Below, piece by piece: positions 16,032 through 24,525 of a stretch of 54,128 bases of DNA. Every line of letters starts with the position of its first letter. The first letter of the stretch is position 1. Source of the stretch: CAZFVY01 sp964522665 (GTDB lineage: Bacteria; Verrucomicrobiota; Verrucomicrobiia; Limisphaerales; CAZFVY01); contig CAZFVY010000041.1 in the NCBI GenBank assembly GCA_964522665.1, forward strand, positions 1 through 54,128, written 5' to 3'. Below the pieces are notes generated by a model. The model ran no database searches. It saw only the letters and a list, made by a program, of their open reading frames with translations, and was not told the DNA's origin. The translations under genes and the position numbers were made by a program.

Positions 16032-17585
16032 TCAACCGCGCGCGAAGTTCAAACCGGCCCGCAAGCGTCCGGTCAGTTCCTCCCGGCTCACGTTGACCAA
16101 GCGCGGCCAAGCCACGAGCAGCCCGCCGCAGGCCAGCGTGTAGGCGAACCCGCTGAGAAAAAACGCCGGCCACATCGAAGTGACCGCGCGGGCCACGATG
16201 AAACGGGAAAGCCAAGCGACCGTTCCGAACGCGACGACGACCGCGACTTGCCGGATCAGAATCCGCCGGAACGAAAGCCCGAGCAGCCGCGCGTTCCACC
16301 AGACCTGAAGATTCACGCTAAGGAATTGGATCAAAACCATTTTGTAAGCCAAACCGGTCGAGCCTAACTCCAATCCGCCGACGCGGCGCGGCGCCAGGAC
16401 CCAGGCGGTGAAGAGCAACCCGGTGATCATGGTGAGGACGCCGATATTGCGATAACGCCGGGTGTTGCCGGTCGCGAAGAACACCGACCCGTTCAATTGC
16501 CCGTAGGTTTGGTGGATGGGATACAACGCCATCACCGCGAGCGCGGGGCCGGCGCCACGGAATTTGTCGCCGCCGGCGAGCAGCGCGATTTCTTTCGCTT
16601 CCAGGCAGACGAACAACGAAAAATACGCGGCGACCGCGTAGAACGCCGGCGCCAGGCGCTCGAACAGCATGGTCATCCGCTTTTGGTCATCCCGGCCGTG
16701 GGCGATGGCGAATTCGCGAGTGAAGAGCGGCGTCATCGCGCTGATAAATAGAAAGCAGACCGCGCTCGTCTGGAGCGCCAAACCGTAAAAGCCCTGCTGG
16801 GTTGTGCCGCCAAAACGTTCGAGCAGCCAGCGTTCCCCGTAGCCGGCCACAAAGCCGACCGCCGCATAGACCACCAGCGGCTGAGAGTACCGCCAAAACT
16901 CCCGCGCGCATTCCCGTCTCGCCTCGATGTCCAATTGGCCCACCGGCCAAACGGGAAATCCCTCCCGGCGCATGACCCACCACCAACCAGCCGCCACAAA
17001 TAGGACCGCGGATATATTGGCCCCAAAGAAGGCTCCCAAGGAATTCCAATGCCGCCAAAACATCCCGGCGAGCAACGTCAGCGCGAAAACCCTTTGGAGT
17101 AACCGCAGTTTTTCTCCCCAAACGGTCAGGCCGTGCGCGTCGATCATCAAGCCGATCAACTGCGATCCCCAGAGCGCCAGGCTGTAGGCGAGCGCGAGCC
17201 AGACGTCGCCGGCGTGTTTTCCCAACCAGATCCATTTGGACCAACCGGTCGCAAAGGCCACGAGACAAAACGCCGTGGCGACCAACGTCAGACCGAGAAA
17301 AAGCCGGGTGATGACGAGTTTCAGCCCGAGGTCGGTCGGACGTTGGGAGAGTTTGGTGTAAAAACAAGTCGAGACTCCCGCGTCCAGAAGGCCCGTCAGG
17401 CCTTGGAAGAAATTGGTCAGTAACGAAAAGGTTCCGTACCCGTCCACGCCAACCAGGCGTGTGGCAAGCGACTGCGTGGCGAGCGTCAGCGGCGCTCCCA
17501 GCACATTGGCGGACAGCTTGGCCGCGTAGCGCTTGCGCAGGGAATCGCTTGGCTTCGCTGGCGTTTCCGTAGTTGCTTGGCTCAT
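16032..17585 (-). CDS. Wzx-type polysaccharide flippase (MATE/MOP superfamily)
   Basis: 517-aa integral membrane protein with about 12 predicted hydrophobic spans, beginning after a basic N-terminus (SDSLRKRYAAKLSANVLG). The layout ANVLGAPLTLATQSLATRLVGVDGYGTFSLLTNFFQ matches polysaccharide-biosynthesis (Polysacc_synt/RfbX) proteins, which flip undecaprenyl-linked repeat units across the inner membrane. This implies a Wzx/Wzy-dependent route for the glycan, although no Wzy polymerase is visible in the window. 152 nt separate it from the upstream deacetylase and 150 nt from the acyltransferase downstream, so it is looser in the operon than its neighbours. Confidence 0.88.
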   Translation of the reverse strand: MSQATTETPAKPSDSLRKRYAAKLSANVLGAPLTLATQSLATRLVGVDGYGTFSLLTNFFQGLTGLLDAGVSTCFYTKLSQRPTDLGLKLVITRLFLGLTLVATAFCLVAFATGWSKWIWLGKHAGDVWLALAYSLALWGSQLIGLMIDAHGLTVWGEKLRLLQRVFALTLLAGMFWRHWNSLGAFFGANISAVLFVAAGWWWVMRREGFPVWPVGQLDIEARRECAREFWRYSQPLVVYAAVGFVAGYGERWLLERFGGTTQQGFYGLALQTSAVCFLFISAMTPLFTREFAIAHGRDDQKRMTMLFERLAPAFYAVAAYFSLFVCLEAKEIALLAGGDKFRGAGPALAVMALYPIHQTYGQLNGSVFFATGNTRRYRNIGVLTMITGLLFTAWVLAPRRVGGLELGSTGLAYKMVLIQFLSVNLQVWWNARLLGLSFRRILIRQVAVVVAFGTVAWLSRFIVARAVTSMWPAFFLSGFAYTLACGGLLVAWPRLVNVSREELTGRLRAGLNFARG

Positions 17586-17737
17586 CGGCTAGGAACGGGA
17601 TCAACCCAGAGATTCTACTCGACTGAACCTCAACCGCCCGGTCCCGAGGCTGTTCGGAGTTTGGCCGTGGCCCGCGATAAAAGGAGAATCACGGCAGCGC
17701 CTTTCCCGCCTCCCAAATCTTTAGGTATATAACGTTC

Positions 17738-18739
17738 TTATCCTAGGGCGGACGCAAACGCCGGCGCGACTATTCGGCTCGTCCATCCGTTCGGCGACGC
17801 CTCTGCGTCACGCGGAAGATCGTTGGTGTCGATCCGCGGCAAAATCAACGACTTATCCGGAACCAATTCAGCCAGATTAACCTCGGTCGTGAACGCCATG
17901 GCGCAACGCTTGCTCGAGAGAATCTTGGTCGTGGCGCCGTTATAGCCGCCATACGGGTACGACATCACCCAATTTTCCGTGGAGCCCGTGATGGAGGTCA
18001 AAAAATCCAACGATTGATCAATTTCCCGCTCCTGTTCTTCGGCGGTAAGAGAATCCATCCATCGGTGGGTCCAGCCGTGCGCGCCGATGGTCATTCCACG
18101 GCGGCTCAGGTGGCGAAGCTGGTCCACGCTCATGTAAAGTTCACGGGCGAATACGTCTTGATCTTCAGCGACAAATCTTTCAAACAAGACGTCCACTAGC
18201 CGACCTCGAAGAGCGGCGGGTAGCTCGGTTTGCAAGAGGCGCTTAATTAACGCGACTTCCTTGGTATCGAACCGGTTGGCTACGGCGAAAGCGTCAATGT
18301 AGTAATCGTTCGCGGGAAGTTCGTACTCTTTTCGGTGGGAATCAAGCTCGCGGAATATCGTGTCGAGGAGGGCGGTCGGGTCCGTGCCGGCGGCGAGGAT
18401 AAAATGTATCTTATGAACGTCCAATATGCGGCGCTCGACGATGGCCTGGCCCGGCGGGAAAAAGCACGCCGAAACGCCCGACTCGTCCAAGATCGGAAAT
18501 ACCGAAACATAGTGGTCCACGAAACCATCATCAAACGTTAGCAGCGCCGCGTTCGGGGGCAGCGGGGTTCCGTCACGAAGCGCTTCGACGCAGCTTTCGG
18601 CGGAGACGATAACGTAATGTTTCCGAAGGTAGGCGAGCTGCTCCTTAAAGAGGGCCAATTCCAGGCCGCGGATACCGGGAAAGCGCGATTTCCGCAACTC
18701 TCTGACGTAATGATACATTACGATCGTCAACGAGTTCAT
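17738..18739 (-). CDS. Polysaccharide deacetylase family protein (CE4/NodB fold)
   Basis: 333-aa metal-dependent N-deacetylase. NodB motifs are visible: TIVMYHYV at the N-terminus, ALLTFDDGFVDHY (catalytic Asp and metal Asp), IGAHGWTHRWMD (metal His-x3-His) and MSYPYGGYNGAT (motif 3). An insertion of about 80 residues between motifs 1 and 2 (FILAAGTDP ... RLVDVLF) is common in polysaccharide-locus members. No signal peptide, so it probably acts in the cytoplasm on a lipid-linked sugar or precursor. Deacetylation would free an amine for the locally made acyl group; this is inference. Confidence 0.87.
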   Translation of the reverse strand: MNSLTIVMYHYVRELRKSRFPGIRGLELALFKEQLAYLRKHYVIVSAESCVEALRDGTPLPPNAALLTFDDGFVDHYVSVFPILDESGVSACFFPPGQAIVERRILDVHKIHFILAAGTDPTALLDTIFRELDSHRKEYELPANDYYIDAFAVANRFDTKEVALIKRLLQTELPAALRGRLVDVLFERFVAEDQDVFARELYMSVDQLRHLSRRGMTIGAHGWTHRWMDSLTAEEQEREIDQSLDFLTSITGSTENWVMSYPYGGYNGATTKILSSKRCAMAFTTEVNLAELVPDKSLILPRIDTNDLPRDAEASPNGWTSRIVAPAFASALG

Positions 18740-18837
18740 CGATTTACCGAGATGAATAGTTCACCCGCGATGCGCAGCATGAAGTCGCCGCTTCGCAAGC
18801 TCGTGCGGCCCACAGTAAATAGTTCACGTCCGGAGCC

Positions 18838-19935
18838 CTATGAATTCGCCCGCATTAGGTTGGGTCGGTCTTGGTCGGCGTCCCCCCGCACAAAGCGCGT
18901 CGGTTGATTCCGACTCGTCTTAAGGACGTATTCCAACGAGATATGCTCCATCAGAAGCGGTTCAAAGTAATTCGGAATGATTCCCGAATCGGAATCGGCA
19001 AAGACGGAAAAGCCGGCGGTCTTCAGCCGCTCCTCATTGAAGCCCGCGCCATAAAAATCCACAAATTCCACCGCGTCATCTGAAAACGCGCGTTCGACGA
19101 GCAAAGCCAGCCCCATATACCCCGCGTCATCGCACGCCAGGTCAACGATCTTGACCGCGCGGCCTCCGTTCGCTTCAACCGCCCGCGTCACGGCCAAGCC
19201 GACGCAGCGCCCCGAAGCCCAGATGAGATGCAGCTCGTAGGAGTACACCGGATGCGCACAATACCGTTGCGAGTAATAGTCCCACGTTTTGCGCGGACTC
19301 CACCCGGCCAGAAAGTCCAAATCCGGCGGACGTTCGGGGAGTTGGTCAAAGCTGCGGATTTCGTAGGTATCGCGAAGGGCCTTCGCCGCGGGCTTATAAG
19401 CGCCAAGTTGACCGGCATCCGCGATTAGGCGATGGTTCTTGCTCGCGGGGTTTATCGCGTAGAAGTGGGTAAGTTTCCCCTGACTAAACCCCAGATGGCG
19501 GTAAATCGGCCGGGACGGCTCCGTGAAACCTATGGCCATCACCGAGCGCGGGCGAAAGGTATGCTCGAAAAACAGGTAAAGCTGAAGCCCGAGCGGTCCG
19601 GCCTGGATATCCTCACGTACTTTCCAAATCGCCAGCCAAAAATCGCCTTCGGCCGCCAGAGTGGGATCAAATTGACTAGTCGGGATAAAGCCGAGGAGCG
19701 CCAGCAGCTCGCCCGATTCGCCCGCCTTTGCCACGACAAAGTTAATCCTAGAGTTAGCTAAGTCTTCGTGTTGCCAGGCAAAAAGCCGCTCCGAAACGCC
19801 CAACGGATGCCCCGTCCTCCAGTGCGCGTCAATAAAAGCCCGAATCGCCGGTCCGTCCGTGGGAGCCGCGACGGAGAGAACGCTATCGGTAATGCAAGGC
19901 TTCACGGCGCTGACGAAGTTGGCTATTAGAGCCAT
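18838..19935 (-). CDS. GNAT-like acyltransferase of a surface-polysaccharide type
   Basis: 365 aa, no signal peptide or membrane span. Two halves both resemble GNAT folds: residues about 18-165 (LSVAAPTDGPAIRAFIDAHW ... IGFTEPSRPIYRHLGF, the last part being a typical GNAT motif) and about 200-345 (GRCVGLAVTRAVEANG ... ALLVERAF ... FVDFYGAGFN). The C-terminal FVRGDADQDRPN is a tail I associate with proteins in polysaccharide loci, from memory. GTG-ATG tandem start; ATG chosen. Function could be amino-sugar acylation or an aminoacyl-type transfer. No finer assignment is supportable. Confidence 0.55.
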   Translation of the reverse strand: MALIANFVSAVKPCITDSVLSVAAPTDGPAIRAFIDAHWRTGHPLGVSERLFAWQHEDLANSRINFVVAKAGESGELLALLGFIPTSQFDPTLAAEGDFWLAIWKVREDIQAGPLGLQLYLFFEHTFRPRSVMAIGFTEPSRPIYRHLGFSQGKLTHFYAINPASKNHRLIADAGQLGAYKPAAKALRDTYEIRSFDQLPERPPDLDFLAGWSPRKTWDYYSQRYCAHPVYSYELHLIWASGRCVGLAVTRAVEANGGRAVKIVDLACDDAGYMGLALLVERAFSDDAVEFVDFYGAGFNEERLKTAGFSVFADSDSGIIPNYFEPLLMEHISLEYVLKTSRNQPTRFVRGDADQDRPNLMRANS

Positions 19936-20013
19936 CACGCTCCGGTCTTCACTGACCGGCCCCGTGAGCCCGCACGCTAAATACCGCCTCTCGTCCCAAG
20001 CCTCGATCCAAAA

Positions 20014-20700
20014 TCACCAGACGCCTCCGTCGATGTCGATGACGGCTCCGTTTACATAGTCCGATTTCCGAAGGTATTCGATCGCGTCCGCTACTTGCGT
20101 CGCCGGCCCCATTTTTTTGGTTGGAATTCGTTCGAGAACCTTATGCTTAACGGGCTCGGGCAGCTTGAGAGCGAGGCCGGCGTCAAGATAGCCCAGGGAG
20201 AGCACGTTCGAGGTGATCTTGAATCGTCCGTATTCGTGCGCAAGCACGCGCGAAAACCCGAGCAAGGCGGTCTTGGCGGCGGCGTAGGCGGCGGTACCGG
20301 GCCAACCTTCCCTTCCGGCGATTGAAGAAACATGGATGATCCGGCCCCACTCGCCGGCAACCATGAGGGGTAGGAGCGCGCGCGTGAGCAAGAAATTCCC
20401 CTTTAGGGTCACGTCCATGGTGCGGTCCCAATCCGACTCGGAGTAGGTCGCCACCAAGCCGTCGATTTTGCACGCCGCCAAATGGACGACCGTGAGCCGC
20501 GACATCACCGGCCGGTACTGCTGGACCAACGATTCAATCGCTTTCGCATCCGTAATATCGACTTGGGCCCAGGCAAATCGGGGATCCGTCGAGGCGCTCG
20601 GCGGCGTGGAGTTATAAAGGGCAAGAACGGAGTCCAGCTCCAACAAAGACGCCAGAATCGCCTGACCAATTCCCCCCGACGCGCCGGACACCACAATCAT
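20014..20700 (-). CDS. Short-chain dehydrogenase/reductase, FabG-like
   Basis: Classical SDR of 228 aa. N-terminal VSGASGGIGQ (4-13), HVSSIAG (Ser126), catalytic YAAAK (Tyr139, Lys143), and the C-terminal NGAVIDIDGG typical of 3-oxoacyl-ACP reductases. Start ATG overlaps the KAS III stop by ATGA, so KAS III and this reductase are translationally coupled. The expected joint product is a 3-hydroxyacyl-ACP made from a short acyl starter plus malonyl-ACP. A parallel in Pseudomonas flagellar-glycan islands pairs KAS III, reductase and ACP to make 3-hydroxyacyl amides on sugars. Confidence 0.88.
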   Translation of the reverse strand: MIVVSGASGGIGQAILASLLELDSVLALYNSTPPSASTDPRFAWAQVDITDAKAIESLVQQYRPVMSRLTVVHLAACKIDGLVATYSESDWDRTMDVTLKGNFLLTRALLPLMVAGEWGRIIHVSSIAGREGWPGTAAYAAAKTALLGFSRVLAHEYGRFKITSNVLSLGYLDAGLALKLPEPVKHKVLERIPTKKMGPATQVADAIEYLRKSDYVNGAVIDIDGGVW

Positions 20701-21695
20701 GAAGCTTCCCCCCATTCCAGCAGGCAGGAGCCCCACGAATATCCGACGCCGAATCCGACGAGCATCAGCAGGTCGCCATTTTTGATCCGTTTTTGGCGAC
20801 TCGCATCTTTCAGAGCGATGGGAATGGAGGCGGAGACGGTATTGCCAATATCCTGCATGTTCAGGAAAACCTTCTCCGGCGGCAAATCCAGACGCCGGAT
20901 GATGTTCTCGATCACCAATTTGCTGGCTTGGTGAAAAATAAACTGATCGACGTCGGAGAGTTTGGCGCCGGCCTTATCGAGGACTGCCTGCATCGTTTTG
21001 GGCACGGCATCCATCGTAAACATGAAGACCTTGGCGCCATCCATGAAAATCGAACACGGAGCTTTCGCCTCACTTGCGCCCCGCGCCCCGCCGCTTTTGA
21101 CGATGAGATCCTGGTAGCCAGAGCCGTCCGTTCCGAAATCAAACGGACCCAAGGCAGGTTTCGCGGAGCGGCTGAGCAGGACCGCCGCGGCGCCATCGCC
21201 GAAAATGGGCCGGCAGGTTCGATCCGTCTTTTGGATGTAGCGGGAGTAGGTCTCCCCGCAAATCACCAAGCCTCGTTCGGCTAGTCCGGATTCGATCAAT
21301 GAGGCGCCGATCGCCAGCCCATCGACAAAGCCGGAACAACCCAGGTTTACGTCGAACGCCAAACACTTCCGGTCGAGTCCGAGGCGATCCTGGAGAATGC
21401 AGGCCGAGGTGGGAAAGAGGTAATCGGGAGATTGGGTGACAAAGATCAGGAAACCGATCGACCGCCGCTCTTCGGGACTCGAGAAAAGCTTGTCCGCCGC
21501 CAGCGCGCCCATATCGAGGGCCGTTTGACCTTCCTCGCAAATGTGACGCTTTAAGATTCCCGTCTTTTTGACAATATCGTCCATCCGCCAATCGGGGTTC
21601 TCGCTCTGGAGAAGCCCGTTGTCTTCGATCTTGGGCGGAAGGTAATAGTCGATTTTATCGACCGAAACCTTCATGCGCTGAACGCCGGGGGTCAT
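20697..21695 (-). CDS. 3-oxoacyl-ACP synthase III (KAS III/FabH-like)
   Basis: 332-aa decarboxylating condensing enzyme. The FabH catalytic triad is intact: Cys120 in NLGCSGF, His255 in IFHQAS and Asn285 in GNTVSAS. The ATG used overlaps the stop of the upstream ACP (ATGA), arguing for MTPGVQRM rather than the internal MKVSV start. Would extend an acyl-CoA starter by one malonyl unit on the adjacent ACP. Located in a three-gene unit ACP-KAS III-SDR with two 4-nt overlaps, hence a dedicated acyl-building module for glycan decoration rather than housekeeping fatty acid synthesis. Confidence 0.92.
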   Translation of the reverse strand: MTPGVQRMKVSVDKIDYYLPPKIEDNGLLQSENPDWRMDDIVKKTGILKRHICEEGQTALDMGALAADKLFSSPEERRSIGFLIFVTQSPDYLFPTSACILQDRLGLDRKCLAFDVNLGCSGFVDGLAIGASLIESGLAERGLVICGETYSRYIQKTDRTCRPIFGDGAAAVLLSRSAKPALGPFDFGTDGSGYQDLIVKSGGARGASEAKAPCSIFMDGAKVFMFTMDAVPKTMQAVLDKAGAKLSDVDQFIFHQASKLVIENIIRRLDLPPEKVFLNMQDIGNTVSASIPIALKDASRQKRIKNGDLLMLVGFGVGYSWGSCLLEWGEAS

Positions 21696-21931
21696 TGCAA
21701 AAGACCGTGCTGCTTAAGCTGGTTCAGAATCTGCGGGACCGACGCGGCGGAGGCCAACTCTCTGATTGAAGCGACCTTGCCATTAAATTCCCGGTCCAGG
21801 GCCGCCAGGATGCTGAGGTGGCCTAACGAATCCCACTCCGCGATCTCGGAGCTTTGGGTCAGGCCGTTCAATTTACCCTCGGGCAGGCCCAACGCCTTTT
21901 CAATCGTAGTGAGGACTTGTTTTTCATTCAT
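21692..21931 (-). CDS. Acyl carrier protein (second of two)
   Basis: 79-aa ACP with the phosphopantetheine Ser35 in AEWDSLGHLS. Sequence is clearly different from the ACP near fkbH-like (it has KVASIRELASAAS in helix III), suggesting the two carriers serve different enzymes. First gene of the ACP-KAS III-SDR unit and coupled to KAS III by a 4-nt overlap. Presumably carries malonyl and the growing 3-oxo/3-hydroxyacyl chain. Confidence 0.9.
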   Translation of the reverse strand: MNEKQVLTTIEKALGLPEGKLNGLTQSSEIAEWDSLGHLSILAALDREFNGKVASIRELASAASVPQILNQLKQHGLLQ

Positions 21932-22000
21932 AGCGGATGACCGCGGTCTCCGGCGCGCTCGGGGAGGAGGCGCCGGTCACGCGGCAAATGAGGTTCAAGG

Positions 22001-23698
22001 TTAAAGTCGAGCGAAGGCCGCCAGCCAGTCGCGACGCCACTGCGGCTTCCGCCAGGCGTAGTTCCGCGCGCATTCCGCGCGCGCCGCCTGCAACTGCGGG
22101 TCGCGCCACCAGCCCTCGACGTCCGCCCAAATCTCGGAAACCCTTTCACCGGCGCGCTGGCCGTCAGGGAAAATAACCCCGGCCCGGGCGAGTCGATCGA
22201 AACAGGCCTTGGCTTCGCGGCAAAGACCCCAAACGTCCGGGTCCCAAAAGCCGATGAACGGCACGTTCGCGGCCAAGACAAGCAGAATCGAAGTCGCCGG
22301 GTGATCGAGGATAACCAACCGACTGCGCAACATCCGCCCGGTGATTTCTCCGGGGTCTTCGGCGGTTTTCAGGGAAGGGAAAATCCGCTTCAAATAATCC
22401 ACATCTTCATAATGGTTGGGAAACCGCTGACGATGAAAGCCGCGATAGATCAGCCGCTCGCGCGGACCCGCGCTCAGCGCCTCAATGAACCGCAACTTCT
22501 CCTGCCGGTACGCAAACCATTGCTCCCCGTTCGCCTCGCTCTCCAACCGCATGCTCCGCGCCAGCATAAGGTTGCCGACCAAAAGCATCTCGCCGTTGGA
22601 CGGGCCGGGGCCGCAGTCGAGCCGGGCCAGACTGGGCGACGGCAGCGGCAGCGCGTTGACCGAATGTTGTCCTTGCCGCCGCCAACCCCAGGAGATGAAG
22701 ACATCGTGACAATACTCGCTCTCCTCCGCCGTGGCCGCGTACTCCATCGTTCCGTAGCCGCCGCCGTGCTGGACGCAGATCACCCGCTCGCCGTGCTCCA
22801 CCCGCCAAGCGAGCGCGATTGATTTGGCCTCATTCTGCCTCAGCCAACCGGTTTCAACGAAAAACTTGCCGCGGCGGGGTTTGACGCTTCGGTACCGAAA
22901 TCGCGCGATATTCTGGAACGAGGCGGGGAGGCTTCGGAGTACGATTTGATCGAAGTCAGTCGCCCATTCGACCGGTGACGATTCTTCCAGCCGCGCGGGC
23001 GCCGTCGCGACCGCCGGGCGAGGTTTAGACGGCTTAAGCTGCAGTATCAGGGAGAATACGAACCGGTCGAGCAGCCCCATTCCCGGGACGTTATTGCAGC
23101 GCAGGAACCGAGCCAGCCAGCGGTCGTACAAGTAACGCTTAAACGTTTGTTTGACGGGCGGTTGCCGCGCTAACGGGAGGTCCTGCGCCTTGACGTCACG
23201 CCAGGTGACCGTCCAATGGGCGGGCAGGCGGTTCTCGAGAAACCTTGAGAAAAACCAATGGTTATAGTCATCCGAGGCGACCAAGGTGTCGATGAACTCC
23301 CGGATGCTCGCGAAGCCCCAGTCCCCTTTGACCCGCAACAGCTCGACTTCAACCCGTGTCCCGCGCTCCCGCTCCAGCAACGCGTCGATCCGCTTGAGCC
23401 GCTCATACGATCCGTGAACCAGATAAAGCAGCCACGGAAACGCCGCGACGCGCCAGAATTCCAACGAGTGGTCAACGCCGTTGATTTCATTCAACCGCTG
23501 CGCCAGGGCCGGCAGGCGCCGCTTCGCCTCCGCCGTCGCAATCCGGGCGGCGGCGTAGTTTTCCGCGGACGACGGAAACGGAAAGCCAGGCAGGTCGGGC
23601 GCCGCGAACTCCGCGCCGAGCACGCTTCCCGGGTCAACCAAAATATGAGTCGCGCGCGAATAGTCAGCCGGGATGCGACCGAGCACGAGCTTCTTCAT
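22001..23698 (-). CDS. Putative transferase resembling the LIC12162 (TIGR04331-type) family
   Basis: 565-aa soluble-looking protein. N-terminal MKKLVLGRIPADY, a central CVQHGGGYGTMEYAATAEESEYCHDVFISWGW and a later RLVILDHPATSILLVLAANVPFIGFWD are the landmarks; the HGGGYG segment and the 'lost in dead ends' LDHPATS motif match what I remember of the putative transferase family named after Leptospira LIC12162, found in O-antigen loci. The C-terminal half behaves like a GT-B nucleotide-binding domain. Flanked by the CMP-sugar synthetase gene (101 nt upstream) and an ACP gene. It may use the CMP-nonulosonic acid as donor; this is inference. Confidence 0.7.
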   Translation of the reverse strand: MKKLVLGRIPADYSRATHILVDPGSVLGAEFAAPDLPGFPFPSSAENYAAARIATAEAKRRLPALAQRLNEINGVDHSLEFWRVAAFPWLLYLVHGSYERLKRIDALLERERGTRVEVELLRVKGDWGFASIREFIDTLVASDDYNHWFFSRFLENRLPAHWTVTWRDVKAQDLPLARQPPVKQTFKRYLYDRWLARFLRCNNVPGMGLLDRFVFSLILQLKPSKPRPAVATAPARLEESSPVEWATDFDQIVLRSLPASFQNIARFRYRSVKPRRGKFFVETGWLRQNEAKSIALAWRVEHGERVICVQHGGGYGTMEYAATAEESEYCHDVFISWGWRRQGQHSVNALPLPSPSLARLDCGPGPSNGEMLLVGNLMLARSMRLESEANGEQWFAYRQEKLRFIEALSAGPRERLIYRGFHRQRFPNHYEDVDYLKRIFPSLKTAEDPGEITGRMLRSRLVILDHPATSILLVLAANVPFIGFWDPDVWGLCREAKACFDRLARAGVIFPDGQRAGERVSEIWADVEGWWRDPQLQAARAECARNYAWRKPQWRRDWLAAFARL

Positions 23699-23799
23699 TA
23701 GAATTCAGGCCCCGTTGACCCACGCGGGAAGAGTTCGGAAAATCTCCGCGTCCCCGCCGTTCGTCAACGCCCCGTAATCACACCGGCCCACTCGCGCGC

Positions 23800-24510
23800 T
23801 CAGTCTCGCGTCTTCGGCCGACGGGCCGCGTAACCGCGCGCCAGTTCCAGGTCAAAGGGATTATCAATGTCGATCATCGTCTCGTCTGACATCGGAAAAA
23901 GCTCGGTCTGGCGGTCCAAAAATTTTCCCCCGCGGCGCAGGTTCGCCACTCGGCAGATATACAATGCGCCGGTGATGAACCAGACCGGCGGATAATCCTG
24001 CCGTTGCTTCCAACTCGCCTTCCGGAACACGAAACGCAACTCACCCTCGCGCGCCGCGTCTTTATAAACGTAATCGCTGGGATGATGCCAGACTCGCGAG
24101 ACCCCGACGAGGCTGTTTAACCGGCGCGTCTTGAACCGACGGATCGCGCGTTCCACCTCATCGACGTTTCGAAACGGGCACGTCGGCTGAAGCAGCACGA
24201 CCGTCTCGACCCGCTCGCCCTCGGTTCGCTCGAGAAAATCAATGGCGTGGAGGACAACCTGATCCTGGGTCGCCTTCGGTCCACATAAAGGTTTGGGCCG
24301 GACAAACGGGGTCTCAATCCGGCGATAATGACGCCGCGCCCATTCAATGGCCTCCGGGATGTCGGTGGAAAGAATGACGCGGTCCAGCTCGACGCACGCT
24401 TCCGCCAGCGCCAGCGAGTAGTCGAGCAGCGGCCGGCCGCCGACGTCCACGAGGTTTTTGCCCGGGATGCCCTTGGAGCCGCCGCGCGCCGGAATGAGGC
24501 CCAACACCAT
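23800..24510 (-). CDS. neuA: CMP-nonulosonic acid synthetase (acylneuraminate cytidylyltransferase family)
   Basis: Couples CTP to a nonulosonic acid to give the CMP-sugar donor. Diagnostic motif LIPARGGSKGIPGKN (residues 5-19), then ILSTD, LLQPTCPFRNVDEV and VWFITGALYICR, and MIDIDNPFDLELA with the metal Asp pair. 236 aa is normal for the single-domain form. Lies 15 nt after the aminotransferase gene and downstream of neuB and neuC, completing a NeuC-NeuB-NeuA set. Distinct from the KdsB-like synthetase at 6.7-7.5 kb, so two different CMP-activated acids may be made by this cluster. Confidence 0.92.
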   Translation of the reverse strand: MVLGLIPARGGSKGIPGKNLVDVGGRPLLDYSLALAEACVELDRVILSTDIPEAIEWARRHYRRIETPFVRPKPLCGPKATQDQVVLHAIDFLERTEGERVETVVLLQPTCPFRNVDEVERAIRRFKTRRLNSLVGVSRVWHHPSDYVYKDAAREGELRFVFRKASWKQRQDYPPVWFITGALYICRVANLRRGGKFLDRQTELFPMSDETMIDIDNPFDLELARGYAARRPKTRD

Positions 24511-24525
24511 GCGATTAATAAACCG

